A DNA stretch of 64,000 nucleotides, taken from assembly GCA_029782365.1 (NCBI GenBank), contig JAKOUW010000019.1, forward strand, positions 91,274 through 155,273. Direction: 5' to 3'. A model generated the notes under the pieces. It was not told the origin of the DNA. It saw only the letters and a list, made by a program, of their open reading frames with translations, and searched no databases. This document shows, piece by piece, positions 8,627-17,290 of the stretch; the stretch's first letter is position 1; every line of letters begins with the position of its first letter. The stretch comes from Chloroflexota bacterium. Its GTDB lineage: Bacteria; Chloroflexota; Anaerolineae; Anaerolineales; UBA4823. A program made the position numbers and the translations under genes.

Positions 8627-9901
8627 CTATGACTTTCCGACACCCAGGCGTATCAATCGGAAGCCAGCAGACTGCCAAATTGAAATAGGAAAAATATTTA
8701 CCGAATCGACAATCATTCGGGCGTGTGAAATCTGCTTAACATAATCAGGAGTAAGCTCTTGAAACTGCTTGTGGCCGACTAAAATCAAGATCAAATCTGC
8801 GTCAACCAGGGCACCTTCTAAAGAACCGGATGTTTCGAAGCCTTCGAACTGGGCGTCCGGCCTATAAGGTTCAAAGGCAACCACTCGCACTCCATGCTTC
8901 GCAAGCAAACGTGCTGTTTCAACTGCCGGACTTTCACGCAAATCGTCAACATCTTGTTTATATGTCAAGCCGAGTGCGGCAATTTTCTTATTGGATAGGC
9001 TTTCTCCTAAGGCTTTAAGCACCAGTCGAACAACATAAGCGGGCTGTGAGTCGTTTACCTGTCTGGCAGAATGGATTAGCGATGTCAAATCAGGCGCGGC
9101 TTCAACCAGAAACCAGGGATCAACGCTGATACAATGTCCACCAACCCCTGGACCGGGATTTAATATTTTTACGCGCGGGTGTAAATTCGCGATTCTTATC
9201 GCTTCCCAAACATCGATGCCGAAACGTTCTGCCAGGCGGGAGAATTCGTTGGCTACAGCAATATTGATATCTCGATATGTATTTTCCATAAGCTTTACCA
9301 TTTCGGCTGTGGTAGCATCTGTCAACACAATATCGCCTTTGACAAAAGTTGCATAAAGGTTTTGCCCAGCTTTTGCAGAAGCAATATCTATCCCACCAAT
9401 TACCCTGGCGTTATTCACTAATTCCTTCAATATCTGACCAGGCAATACTCTTTCCGGTGAATACGCCAGGTGGAAATCTTTCCCAGCCGTGAGGCCGGAT
9501 TTTTCCAAAATAGGCTTCAGCAGATTGATTGTCGTCAGGGGCGGCGAAGTTGACTCTAAAATCACAAGATTGCCCTTGCGCAGATGAGGCACAATAGCTT
9601 CTGCAGCCGCTGCAACTGCACGCATATCAGCACGTTTATCCTCATAAAATGGCGTTGGAACTGCTATGATAAACGCATCGGCAGGCTCAGGTTCAAACGT
9701 TGGTTTCAGAAAGCCACTCTCAATCGATTGCTTGACAATTGCAGCCAATCCATATTCCTGTATATGGATACCGCCGTTGATCAAAGTGTGGATTATTTTG
9801 TCATTAATATCAATCCCGATGACTTCAACGCCATTGGCAGCAAACATCGCCGCTGTCGGCAAACCAATATACCCCAATCCAAATATACAAACTTTGGTCA
9901 C
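8627..9901 (-). CDS. wecC: Nucleotide-sugar 6-dehydrogenase, WecC-like
   Basis: 424 residues, the second GGHC-type dehydrogenase of the cluster. GLGYIGLP begins at residue 8. The catalytic cysteine is C257 within NPGPGVGGHCISVDPWF, which is almost the form seen in UDP-ManNAc dehydrogenase (WecC). The C-terminal domain has GLTYKQDVDDLRESPA. The likely product is UDP-ManNAcA. The 2-epimerase WecB that would supply UDP-ManNAc is not in this window. It lies 22 bases after the SDR gene in the same operon. Confidence 0.83.
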   Translation of the reverse strand: MTKVCIFGLGYIGLPTAAMFAANGVEVIGIDINDKIIHTLINGGIHIQEYGLAAIVKQSIESGFLKPTFEPEPADAFIIAVPTPFYEDKRADMRAVAAAAEAIVPHLRKGNLVILESTSPPLTTINLLKPILEKSGLTAGKDFHLAYSPERVLPGQILKELVNNARVIGGIDIASAKAGQNLYATFVKGDIVLTDATTAEMVKLMENTYRDINIAVANEFSRLAERFGIDVWEAIRIANLHPRVKILNPGPGVGGHCISVDPWFLVEAAPDLTSLIHSARQVNDSQPAYVVRLVLKALGESLSNKKIAALGLTYKQDVDDLRESPAVETARLLAKHGVRVVAFEPYRPDAQFEGFETSGSLEGALVDADLILILVGHKQFQELTPDYVKQISHARMIVDSVNIFPISIWQSAGFRLIRLGVGKS

Positions 9902-9923
9902 GATTGGCTCCTTGCTTTCGGGT

Positions 9924-10697
9924 TTACTCAGTGCTTAATCGAGCGGTAGCCCCGCCATCCACAATCAATGCTTGCCCAGTCATGAAAGAAGATTGGTTGT
10001 CATCAGCCAGGAAATAGATAGCATGAGCAATTTCCTCCGGCGTGCCAACTCTGCCGTTTACAGTGCGGAAAGCAAGGTTGTCCAGTCTCTGCTGAATGCT
10101 GCCTTCGCCCACATGACCACGGTTCAATCCAGCTCTCAACATAGGAGTATCTACAGCCCCAGGTAAAATCGCATTCACCCGAATATTTTCACGCGCAAAT
10201 TCAATGGCAGTGGCACGCGTTAAAGCCAGGAGGCCACCTTTGCTGGCTGCATACGCTGCGATATTTTTCGAGGTCGCCACAGCATGTACCGATGAAACGT
10301 TGACAACTGCCCCTCTGCCAGCCGAAAGAAATAATGGATACGCCAACTTGATGCTGATGAACGCAGAGCGCAGATTGGAAGCCATGACTGCATCCCATTC
10401 ATCTATTGTTGTGTCCAACAATGGTTTAGCAATTTGTACAGCAGCATTGTTCACCAGGGCGGTCAAACGGCCAGTAAAAGCCCTGGTATGCTCAAAAATT
10501 GTGGCGATATCTTCTGGATTGGCAATGTCTGCCTGGATAAATAAACCATTTACAGGGAATTGGTCTCCGTAAGGGGCGCGATCCACCCCAACCACTCGCC
10601 AGCCATTTTCAGTAAACAAATTGACGGCTGCCCGGCCGATTCCGCCGGCAGCTCCTGTGATTAAAACGATCCTTTCCGATGTCCTTTCAACGCTCAT
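9924..10697 (-). CDS. Short-chain dehydrogenase/reductase
   Basis: 257 residues from the ATG at 10697, which overlaps the stop of the previous gene as ATGA and has GGAG about 8 bases upstream; an ATG at 10712 is possible but gives a longer overlap. Classical SDR features are TGAAGGIG, NNAA, the catalytic serine in NVSSVHA, YAASK and a C-terminal GQALIVDGG. The substrate is unknown. It is paired with a 2-hydroxyacid dehydrogenase inside a nucleotide-sugar operon, so the two may act on one substrate. Confidence 0.85.
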   Translation of the reverse strand: MSVERTSERIVLITGAAGGIGRAAVNLFTENGWRVVGVDRAPYGDQFPVNGLFIQADIANPEDIATIFEHTRAFTGRLTALVNNAAVQIAKPLLDTTIDEWDAVMASNLRSAFISIKLAYPLFLSAGRGAVVNVSSVHAVATSKNIAAYAASKGGLLALTRATAIEFARENIRVNAILPGAVDTPMLRAGLNRGHVGEGSIQQRLDNLAFRTVNGRVGTPEEIAHAIYFLADDNQSSFMTGQALIVDGGATARLSTE

Positions 10698-11668
10698 CCA
10701 AGTTTCTCCCACAGTTCATCCAAAGAGGCTGTTTCTATTTCGAGCCCTTCTAACAAATTTCGAATAGTATTCCAATGAACACGTTCCCAAGCCGCCGGGC
10801 TTGAATTAGCATTGTGGGGAGCCAGCAGAACATTTTCCATTTGCAGTAATGGACTGCTGAGAGGCAGTGGTTCAGATTCAAAAACATCCAGGGCGGCGCC
10901 GCAAATTTTTTTCGCACGCAAAGCCTCGATTAAATCCAATTCGTTCACGACAGGACCGCGCGCTGTATTAATCAAAATCGCTTCCCGTTTCATCAAAGCC
11001 AGGGTTTGTTTGTTGATTAAATGAAAGCTGGTCGGGTTTAAATCACAATTCAAACTGACATAATCTGATCTCTGCAATAATTCCTGTAAAGAAACCATCG
11101 CAACGCCATTTTCCAAAACAAAATCTGGAGCGATTGGAATAATGTCAGTGCCTAATAACCTTGTCCCGAATGCTCGCGCCCGTCGTAAAATTGCTTTGCC
11201 ACAATTGCCAAGACCGATGACGCCTAATGTTGCCTCGCTCAAAGAATGCCCAGGAATTTTCTCCCAATAACCGGCCTTCATTGCACGATCCATCCAAGGC
11301 TGCCGTCTGGCAAACGCCAGTATATATCCCATTACAGTATCTGCGACAGGCAATGTAAATGCATTCGGCGTTCTTCGAACTTGGATGCCCAGGCGTGCGG
11401 CAGTCACCTGGTCAATCGAATCGATACCCGTGCCCCATTTCGAGATGATTTTCAATCTCGGCGAACAAGCCCTAAGTACCCGCTCTGAAAATCGATCATC
11501 GCCGCAAATCACCCCATCAAATTGACCGGCATATTCCAAAATTTGCTGCTCTTCTAATCGTTCATGAACCTCGGGTTGGATGAGCTTGATATTAAAATGA
11601 TCAAAAATCGGTCGAAAGCGCTCCACAAATGGGATCATGTATGGAGCTGAAAATAAAACAACAGCCAT
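10694..11668 (-). CDS. D-isomer-specific 2-hydroxyacid dehydrogenase
   Basis: 324 residues, related to phosphoglycerate dehydrogenase and hydroxypyruvate reductase but without a C-terminal ACT domain. The NAD loop is GVIGLGNCGKA. The catalytic Arg is in NTARGPVV, the Glu in FESEPLP and the His in APHNAN. It would reduce a 2-ketoacid or oxidise a D-2-hydroxyacid. Its place between fcl and an SDR is unusual for a sugar operon, and its role there is unknown. Confidence 0.88.
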   Translation of the reverse strand: MAVVLFSAPYMIPFVERFRPIFDHFNIKLIQPEVHERLEEQQILEYAGQFDGVICGDDRFSERVLRACSPRLKIISKWGTGIDSIDQVTAARLGIQVRRTPNAFTLPVADTVMGYILAFARRQPWMDRAMKAGYWEKIPGHSLSEATLGVIGLGNCGKAILRRARAFGTRLLGTDIIPIAPDFVLENGVAMVSLQELLQRSDYVSLNCDLNPTSFHLINKQTLALMKREAILINTARGPVVNELDLIEALRAKKICGAALDVFESEPLPLSSPLLQMENVLLAPHNANSSPAAWERVHWNTIRNLLEGLEIETASLDELWEKLG

Positions 11669-11724
11669 AAATCGATAGTCCTGTCCTTCTTCAGATCAAA
11701 TATCCCTGCCCCAGAATGGAAAAA

Positions 11725-12696
11725 TCACTCAATCTTTTCTATATTCTGGTTAAACCATTCTATTGTCTGTTTTAACCCTTCTTCGAAGGAAACCTTGGCT
11801 CGCCAACCAAAACAATCTGCGGCCCGAGAGGTATCTAATGCCCGACGAGGCTGACCATTGGGTTTCGAGATGTCCCAAACCAACTCGCCATGAAAATTAC
11901 ATAGTCGCGCGATCAGTTCAGCTAGATCTTTGATTGAGATTTCTTGCCCGGAACCAAGGTTTACGGGTTCACCGTCATTATATCTTTCAGTCGCGGCAAG
12001 AATGCCTTCTGCGGCGTCGCCAACATATAAGAATTCACGCGTCGGAGAGCCATCTCCCCACAAAACTACCTGCTTCTCACCGGACCTGTTGGCTTGCACA
12101 CATTTTCGCACCAGCGCGGGAATCACATGCGAAGATTCTAAATTAAAATTATCTCTTGGACCGTATAAATTAACCGGAAGCAAATAAATTGCGTTGAAAT
12201 CATATTGTTGGCGGTACGCCTGGGCTTGAACCAGGAGCATTTTCTTTGCCAGGCCATAGGGTGCATTTGTTTCTTCCGGATATCCGTACCATAAATTTTC
12301 TTCCCGAAAAGGAATCGGCGTGTATTTCGGATATGCGCAAACGGTTCCGATGGCAACAAATTTTTCCACGCCGCGTAAATAAGCCTCGTGCATCAGTTGG
12401 ACGCCCATCATCAAGTTGATATAGAAAAACTCCGCAGGCCTGGCACGGTTTGCTCCAATGCCACCTGCCAATGCAGCCAGGTGAATGACAATCGTCTTTA
12501 AGGCTTTGTCTCCAGTTTGAAATGCGTCAGCGTACATGCGTTTAATAGCCGCACCATCAACAAGATTATATTGATCAATCGTTGGAATAAAGATTTGTGC
12601 TGCTCCTGAAACTTTCAATTTTTCCACGATGAAAGAACCTAAGAAACCCGCTCCTCCTGTGACGATTACCCGTTTATCCTTCCAAAAATCATTCAT
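11725..12696 (-). CDS. fcl: GDP-L-fucose synthase family epimerase/reductase
   Basis: About 323 residues from the ATG at 12696. An in-frame GTG at 12705 lies 8 bases after a TATAAT and is an alternative start. GGAGFLG is the NADP loop. [14 protein letters not shown], the GTVCAYP segment, [15 protein letters not shown] and [11 protein letters not shown] follow the GDP-fucose synthase pattern. The residue aligned with the catalytic serine is Thr, a conservative change common in one branch of the family. Together with Gmd upstream it completes GDP-mannose to GDP-L-fucose. Confidence 0.85.
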   Translation of the reverse strand: MNDFWKDKRVIVTGGAGFLGSFIVEKLKVSGAAQIFIPTIDQYNLVDGAAIKRMYADAFQTGDKALKTIVIHLAALAGGIGANRARPAEFFYINLMMGVQLMHEAYLRGVEKFVAIGTVCAYPKYTPIPFREENLWYGYPEETNAPYGLAKKMLLVQAQAYRQQYDFNAIYLLPVNLYGPRDNFNLESSHVIPALVRKCVQANRSGEKQVVLWGDGSPTREFLYVGDAAEGILAATERYNDGEPVNLGSGQEISIKDLAELIARLCNFHGELVWDISKPNGQPRRALDTSRAADCFGWRAKVSFEEGLKQTIEWFNQNIEKIE

Positions 12697-12713
12697 TTTC
12701 ACCACTTGTTGCT

Positions 12714-12719
12714 ATTATA
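12714..12719 (-). promoter_or_regulatory. Internal -10 box before fcl
   Basis: TATAAT on the minus strand in the 30-base gap between gmd and fcl. It is 8 bases from an in-frame GTG (12705) and 17 from the ATG (12696). It could be an internal, possibly leaderless promoter. No good -35 box is recognised. Confidence 0.35.
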
Positions 12720-12726
12720 AAAGGTC

Positions 12727-13797
12727 TCAACTATCCATACTGGCGACTTGCTTTTCCCAACGGTGCCAGTCGCCATGATGCTTTAGCAAGATTTCTCGCC
12801 CTTTTCCTGGGGACTGCAATCCTAAATATTCGAGATCAGCGTCGACCATCACTTTCACCAGGTCAGCGAACAGAACTCTAGGTTCCCAGCCTAATAATTG
12901 GATCGCTTTGGATGGATTGGCCTGTAAGAAATCCACCTCTGTTGGGCGAAAATATTTTGGATCAATGTGCACGTATTCTTTCCAATCCATGTCCAGGTAG
13001 CCAAAAGCAATATCTAAAAACTCCCTCACAGAATGCGCTTCACCTGTGCCAATGACAAAGTCGTCACTACGCTCATGTTGCATCATCTTCCACATCGCGG
13101 CGACATAATCTGGTGCGTAACCCCAATCACGCTTGGCATCGAGGTTTCCCAAATATAAATATTTTTGTTTACCTGCTTTAATAGCGGCCACAGCCCGGGT
13201 AATTTTACGAGTTACAAAGGTTTCACCTCTCCGTGGGCTTTCATGATTAAATAGAATCCCGTTGGTAGCAAACATTTTATATCCCTGGCGATAATTACGG
13301 GTAACCCAATATGCAAACACTTTGGCAGCAGCATATGGACTTTGGGGTTCAAATGGCGTTGATTCATTCTGGGGAGGCCGGGCAGCGCCATACATTTCGC
13401 TGGAGGACGCCTGGTAAAAACGAGTCTGAATGCCGCTTTTGCGCACTGCTTCCAGAACCCTAATTGTGCCCAGAGCTGTAATATCCCCTGTATATTCAGG
13501 CATTTCAAAGCTGACGCGTACATGCGACTGGGCCGCCAGGTTATAAATTTCATCCGGTTGAATGTTGTAAATCAGTTGCGTCAGGGTTTCAGAATTTGAC
13601 AGATCGCCATAATGTAAAAATAATTTTGTTTCTTCAGCCTCACCATGCGGATCGGAGTAAATATGGTCGATGCGGCGGGTATTGAACGTACTCGCCCTGC
13701 GAATTAGTCCATGGACTTCATACCCTTTGGAAAGTAAGAGCTCAGCAAGATAAGATCCATCCTGGCCTGTGATGCCAGTGATCAGCGCTCGTTTCAT
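12727..13797 (-). CDS. gmd: GDP-mannose 4,6-dehydratase
   Basis: 356 residues from the ATG at 13797, which has GGAG upstream and starts directly with [19 protein letters not shown], the normal Gmd N-terminus; the frame stays open 27 codons upstream into the previous gene. Further marks are [28 protein letters not shown], the SSSEMYG and [10 protein letters not shown] active-site segments, and [17 protein letters not shown]. It makes GDP-4-keto-6-deoxymannose for Fcl downstream. It begins 16 bases after the NusG-like gene. Confidence 0.96.
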   Translation of the reverse strand: MKRALITGITGQDGSYLAELLLSKGYEVHGLIRRASTFNTRRIDHIYSDPHGEAEETKLFLHYGDLSNSETLTQLIYNIQPDEIYNLAAQSHVRVSFEMPEYTGDITALGTIRVLEAVRKSGIQTRFYQASSSEMYGAARPPQNESTPFEPQSPYAAAKVFAYWVTRNYRQGYKMFATNGILFNHESPRRGETFVTRKITRAVAAIKAGKQKYLYLGNLDAKRDWGYAPDYVAAMWKMMQHERSDDFVIGTGEAHSVREFLDIAFGYLDMDWKEYVHIDPKYFRPTEVDFLQANPSKAIQLLGWEPRVLFADLVKVMVDADLEYLGLQSPGKGREILLKHHGDWHRWEKQVASMDS

Positions 13798-13813
13798 ATC
13801 AAATCTCCGTCTT

Positions 13814-14329
13814 TTATGCCTTTGGATTCTTTCGAGCCAATTGCACAGCAGGTAAATCAACCGGAACCCGCCTGTCATCCAGGAATTTCAATAAAACCCG
13901 CACACGCTCGCTTCCAGCGATGTGCACATCAAACAGGGCTTCGTAACCTTCGAATGGTCCGAATTGAATCCTGACTTCTTCGCCATGTTTCAAACCGTCC
14001 AAATATTCCGGCTTTGCCTGGTTTTTCTCGTCCACCTGCTCGCGGATAGTTTGCACCAAATTATCCGGCACTGCTGAAGGCTCATCTCCACACATCACCA
14101 GGCCGATTGAATGAGGCAGCCAATGGAAATCGGATAACCCGGTTTTTTCTAAATCAATACGAATGAAAAGGTAGCCAGGAAAGTAAGGTTTTATTTTCTG
14201 GGAGCGAGGATTAACGGGTTGGACGCGCAGCTGCGGAAAATACACTTCCACATTCCGATCAAGCAGTTGCTTTGCGACAACATTTTCCTTGCGCGGTTTA
14301 CTGCGTAAAACATACCACTCAAATGACAT
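13814..14329 (-). CDS. NusG/RfaH-like transcription antitermination factor
   Basis: 171 residues with an N-terminal NGN domain ([12 protein letters not shown], then [11 protein letters not shown]) and a C-terminal KOW motif ([23 protein letters not shown]). Stand-alone NusG paralogs of this kind (RfaH, UpxY, LoaP) bind elongating RNA polymerase and let it read through long surface-polysaccharide operons. Its position as first gene of a roughly 12-kb minus-strand sugar operon fits that role. A general NusG would normally sit next to rplK, which is not here. The start is set by an in-frame stop upstream of the ATG. A small CCCC/GGGG hairpin lies just before it. Confidence 0.88.
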   Translation of the reverse strand: MSFEWYVLRSKPRKENVVAKQLLDRNVEVYFPQLRVQPVNPRSQKIKPYFPGYLFIRIDLEKTGLSDFHWLPHSIGLVMCGDEPSAVPDNLVQTIREQVDEKNQAKPEYLDGLKHGEEVRIQFGPFEGYEALFDVHIAGSERVRVLLKFLDDRRVPVDLPAVQLARKNPKA

Positions 14330-14346
14330 TTGTGATGAACAAATGG

Positions 14347-14358
14347 CCCCTCAAGGGG
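14347..14358 (-). promoter_or_regulatory. Leader hairpin upstream of the NusG-like gene
   Basis: On the minus strand CCCCTTGAGGGG forms a four-base-pair stem with loop TTGA, 17 bases before the ATG. It contains the only purine-rich stretch (GAGGGG) near the start, so it might mask a ribosome binding site or act as a recognition element. Both ideas are inference. Confidence 0.3.
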
Positions 14359-14410
14359 TTTTGTCTCCTCTCTTATCGCAATTCGAAGATGAATCGAAGG
14401 GATTTTACCA

Positions 14411-15172
14411 TTAAGAACCGATATGTAGGCCGAATATCTTCATCAAAACTGTACGCGCCAACCATATTGGCGCTAATAAAACGATATGTACTCCACTGCT
14501 GATCGCAATCACGACTGCACTTGCCTGAAATACTTTGTTGACAAAGGGAGCCACATTTTCGAGCATCCAGGATCCTGCGCCAATGAGCAAGGTCACAGTA
14601 ACCAGAATCACCACCCCCAACGCCAGGGGCAACCAGGCTCTGCGATCTGACCGAGAAGGCAGCATTGTACTGCTGACAGTAAATACCAGGTAAAACCAAA
14701 GCCAAAAATCTTGAACAGAATAAATCTGGTTGGTTGCGCTCCACAGAATGTCTGAACTTCCGGAAATAATCGCTGACCATAATCTATCCAGGTGCAGAAG
14801 GGCCAAACCACCATAGGCAACGAAGGCGCTGCCAGCAAAAAAAGGAGCTGCACCGATCAGCGCGTCACGCACAAGATCAGTTTTTGCTGTTTCCACATAC
14901 CCAAGCTGCAGCCGTCCATCTGGCATTGCCTGTGGAATGAGCGAGAATTTACCAGTTGGCACCTGGAGGATCATTGCCATCAAGAAATGGCTTAATTCAT
15001 GCAGCGCCACCCCTGGAAAGAAAAAAATTGAAAAAATCACCGGAACGAGTTCGGCTCGTCGAACGATCACCAGCAATAATATTTGAATTTCGCGATGCAA
15101 CCAACGTTGAAGCAGCAGAAGCGGTCCTAATAAAACGAGCAGCCAAACCAGCCCATCCAGGCTTTGAGGCAT
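14411..15172 (-). CDS. Membrane zinc metallopeptidase-like protein (M50-type HELSH)
   Basis: 253 residues with about five hydrophobic segments. The HExxH zinc motif HELSH lies in a hydrophobic stretch near residues 58-62 (FFPGVALHELSHFLMAM), as in site-2-protease-like M50 peptidases. The second M50 motif (an LDG with the third metal ligand) was not found, so it is a divergent member or only M50-like. It starts 9 bases after tpiA and precedes the NusG-like gene by 81 bases, so it may be co-transcribed with glycolytic genes. The substrate is unknown. Confidence 0.7.
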   Translation of the reverse strand: MPQSLDGLVWLLVLLGPLLLLQRWLHREIQILLLVIVRRAELVPVIFSIFFFPGVALHELSHFLMAMILQVPTGKFSLIPQAMPDGRLQLGYVETAKTDLVRDALIGAAPFFAGSAFVAYGGLALLHLDRLWSAIISGSSDILWSATNQIYSVQDFWLWFYLVFTVSSTMLPSRSDRRAWLPLALGVVILVTVTLLIGAGSWMLENVAPFVNKVFQASAVVIAISSGVHIVLLAPIWLARTVLMKIFGLHIGS

Positions 15173-15181
15173 GCAGCCCCA

Positions 15182-15955
15182 TCAACCTTTCGCAGCAGCC
15201 TGCACAATCCGAATAAAATCAGCCGATTTTAGACTGGCTCCACCCACTAATGCGCCATCGATATCCGGCGCATGAAAGAATTCGTGGGCATTTTCTGCCT
15301 TGACCGAGCCGCCATACAAAACCCTCACTGCTTGTGCCAGGTCAACCCCATATTGCTCTGCCAATGCAGGCCGGATAATATCTTTGATTACCATATTGGC
15401 GCCCTCTGATGTCGCTGCTTTACCCGTGCCAATTGCCCAAACCGGCTCATACGCGATTACCAATTCCGTTTCAAAATCTCCCGATAACATTAAATCAACG
15501 CCTTTAAGGCCTTCTCGCACTTGCCGAGAAACGACCTCTGCTGTCCGGCCTGCTTCGTTTTCTCGCAGTGTTTCGCCTACACAAAAAATTGGAGTCAGGC
15601 TTTGTTTAAGCGCGGCGCGTATCTTTAAATTCACCGTTTCATCTGTCTCACCAAAATACGTTCGACGTTCTGAGTGTCCAATAATCACATAGTGGCATAA
15701 CTCGGCCAGCATCATAGGAGAAATTTCACCGGTATAAGCGCCAGATGACTCCCAATGCATATTCTGTGCACCCAAACGGATATCCGTCCCCTCAAGCAGC
15801 GCAGAGGCGGCTAACAAAGCAGTAAAGGGCGGGCAAATCGCCTTTTCCACGCCGTTCACTGCTTGCAGTCCGGGTACCAGTTCCGAGACCAGATGGCGCG
15901 TTTCCGTAATGGTTTTGTACATTTTCCAGTTTCCAGCAATCAAAGGCCGGCGCAT
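15182..15955 (-). CDS. tpiA: Triosephosphate isomerase
   Basis: 257 residues, standard length. It interconverts dihydroxyacetone phosphate and glyceraldehyde 3-phosphate. AGNWKMYK carries the N-terminal catalytic Asn and Lys, IIGHSERR the catalytic His, and VIAYEPVWAIGTGKAA the catalytic Glu with loop 6; YGGSVKAEN and GALVGGASL bind phosphate. AAGGAGTG upstream supports the ATG. It is the third gene of gap-pgk-tpiA. Confidence 0.97.
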   Translation of the reverse strand: MRRPLIAGNWKMYKTITETRHLVSELVPGLQAVNGVEKAICPPFTALLAASALLEGTDIRLGAQNMHWESSGAYTGEISPMMLAELCHYVIIGHSERRTYFGETDETVNLKIRAALKQSLTPIFCVGETLRENEAGRTAEVVSRQVREGLKGVDLMLSGDFETELVIAYEPVWAIGTGKAATSEGANMVIKDIIRPALAEQYGVDLAQAVRVLYGGSVKAENAHEFFHAPDIDGALVGGASLKSADFIRIVQAAAKG

Positions 15956-15981
15956 TGTTCACTCCTTGTGTATTTCTTGTC

Positions 15982-16014
15982 AGACACAGCGCAGTTTACC
16001 ACTGCGCTGTGTCT
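15982..16014 (-). other. Perfect intercistronic stem-loop between pgk and tpiA
   Basis: AGACACAGCGCAG (15982-15994) and CTGCGCTGTGTCT (16002-16014) are exact inverted repeats, a 13-bp stem with a 7-base loop. No T-run follows on the minus strand, so it is not a standard terminator. It may be an mRNA processing or stability element. Confidence 0.75.
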
Positions 16015-16057
16015 TACGATTACATCTCCCGGCGTCCATAACGTCTGGATGATGACT

Positions 16058-17233
16058 TTATTTGTCTTGCAAAGCAGACAGACCAGGTAGCACCAAACCC
16101 TCGAGCATCTCTAAGGAGGCGCCTCCACCTGTTGAGATATGGGTAATTTTATTCTCGAGCCCTGAAGCATTGACTGCTGCGACAGAGTCGCCTCCGCCAA
16201 TAATCGAGACGGCATGGCTATCGGCAACCGCCTTCGCAACGCCAAATGTACCCGTGGCAAACTTAGGAAATTCAAAAACACCCATTGGGCCGTTCCAAAC
16301 GACCGTGCCGGCGCTTGCAACGACCTTGCCGAAACTGGCAATCGTTTCAGGACCGATATCCAGGATGCGCCAGCCTGCGGGGATTGAACCTGTCGGCATC
16401 GTCTTAGAATCCGCTTCGGCATCAAAACGATCGGCTATCACAACGTCGATGGGCAACCGGAGTTTCGTCCCCGCGTGAGCCAGGATTTCTCGCGCTGTCT
16501 CCAAAGCTTCTGCTTCGACCAGGGAATCAGCCAGGTCGTAACCCTGGGCTTTGAAGAAGGTGTTGGCCATGCCACCGCCAATCAAGATTGCATCGGCTTT
16601 GGTGAGCAAATTGCGAATAACACCGATTTTATCTGATATTTTAGCCCCACCTAAAATCGCCACAAACGGCCGTTTCGGGTCAGCTATCGCTGCGCCCAAG
16701 TATTGAATCTCTTTTTCCATCAAGAAACCAGCCACGGCTGGCAGAAAGCGCGCTACGCCTTCTGTGGAAGAATGAGCTCGATGGGCTGATCCAAACGCAT
16801 CATTGACATAAATATCCGCCAACGCGGCCATCTTCTTGGCGAGTTCCAGGTCGTTTTTCTCTTCCTCGGGGTGAAACCGCGTATTTTCCAACAGCAAAAC
16901 CTGGCCAGATTTCAGCGACTTGGCTGCAGCTTCAGCCGCAGGGCCGACGCAATCATCCGCAAATGCCACCGGTTTACCCATCAAGCTTTGCAAGTGTTCA
17001 GCCACGGGTTTCATCGAGTATTTCGGATCCGGACCACCTTTCGGTCTGCCCAGGTGTGAAAAAAGAATTACGGCAGCGCCATGATCGAGCAAGTAATTTA
17101 CGGTTGGCATCGCGGCGCGCATGCGTGTGTCATCAGTAACCTTTCCATCCTTGGTCGGTACATTATAATCAACTCGCACCAAGACTCTTTTACCTTTGAC
17201 ATCAATATCCTTCAAAGTCTTTTTGTTAAACAT
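16058..17233 (-). CDS. pgk: Phosphoglycerate kinase
   Basis: 391 residues, usual length. It transfers phosphate from 1,3-bisphosphoglycerate to ADP. RVDYNVP, the SHLGRPKG substrate loop, [39 protein letters not shown] and GGGDSVAAV are all present. GGAG lies just upstream of the ATG and downstream of a stem-loop. It follows gap by 57 bases. Confidence 0.97.
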   Translation of the reverse strand: MFNKKTLKDIDVKGKRVLVRVDYNVPTKDGKVTDDTRMRAAMPTVNYLLDHGAAVILFSHLGRPKGGPDPKYSMKPVAEHLQSLMGKPVAFADDCVGPAAEAAAKSLKSGQVLLLENTRFHPEEEKNDLELAKKMAALADIYVNDAFGSAHRAHSSTEGVARFLPAVAGFLMEKEIQYLGAAIADPKRPFVAILGGAKISDKIGVIRNLLTKADAILIGGGMANTFFKAQGYDLADSLVEAEALETAREILAHAGTKLRLPIDVVIADRFDAEADSKTMPTGSIPAGWRILDIGPETIASFGKVVASAGTVVWNGPMGVFEFPKFATGTFGVAKAVADSHAVSIIGGGDSVAAVNASGLENKITHISTGGGASLEMLEGLVLPGLSALQDK

Positions 17234-17248
17234 ATTGTCTCCATTTCA

Positions 17249-17276
17249 AGCAGGGAAGCGAAAACGCTTCCCTGCT
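17249..17276 (-). other. Perfect intercistronic stem-loop between gap and pgk
   Basis: AGCAGGGAAGCG (17249-17260) and CGCTTCCCTGCT (17265-17276) are exact inverted repeats with a 4-base loop, in the 57-base gap between gap and pgk. No T-run follows on the minus strand, and the pgk ribosome binding site lies just after it. It may protect the gap 3' end or mark a cleavage site. Confidence 0.75.
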
Positions 17277-17290
17277 GGTTTTCGAAAGGA

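Noticed and set aside
15300..15692. Open frame antisense to tpiA
   Set aside because: It lies wholly within a well-conserved gene on the other strand, has no ribosome binding site and no recognisable domain.
16062..16478. Open frame antisense to pgk
   Set aside because: A shadow of the pgk codon pattern; no independent support.
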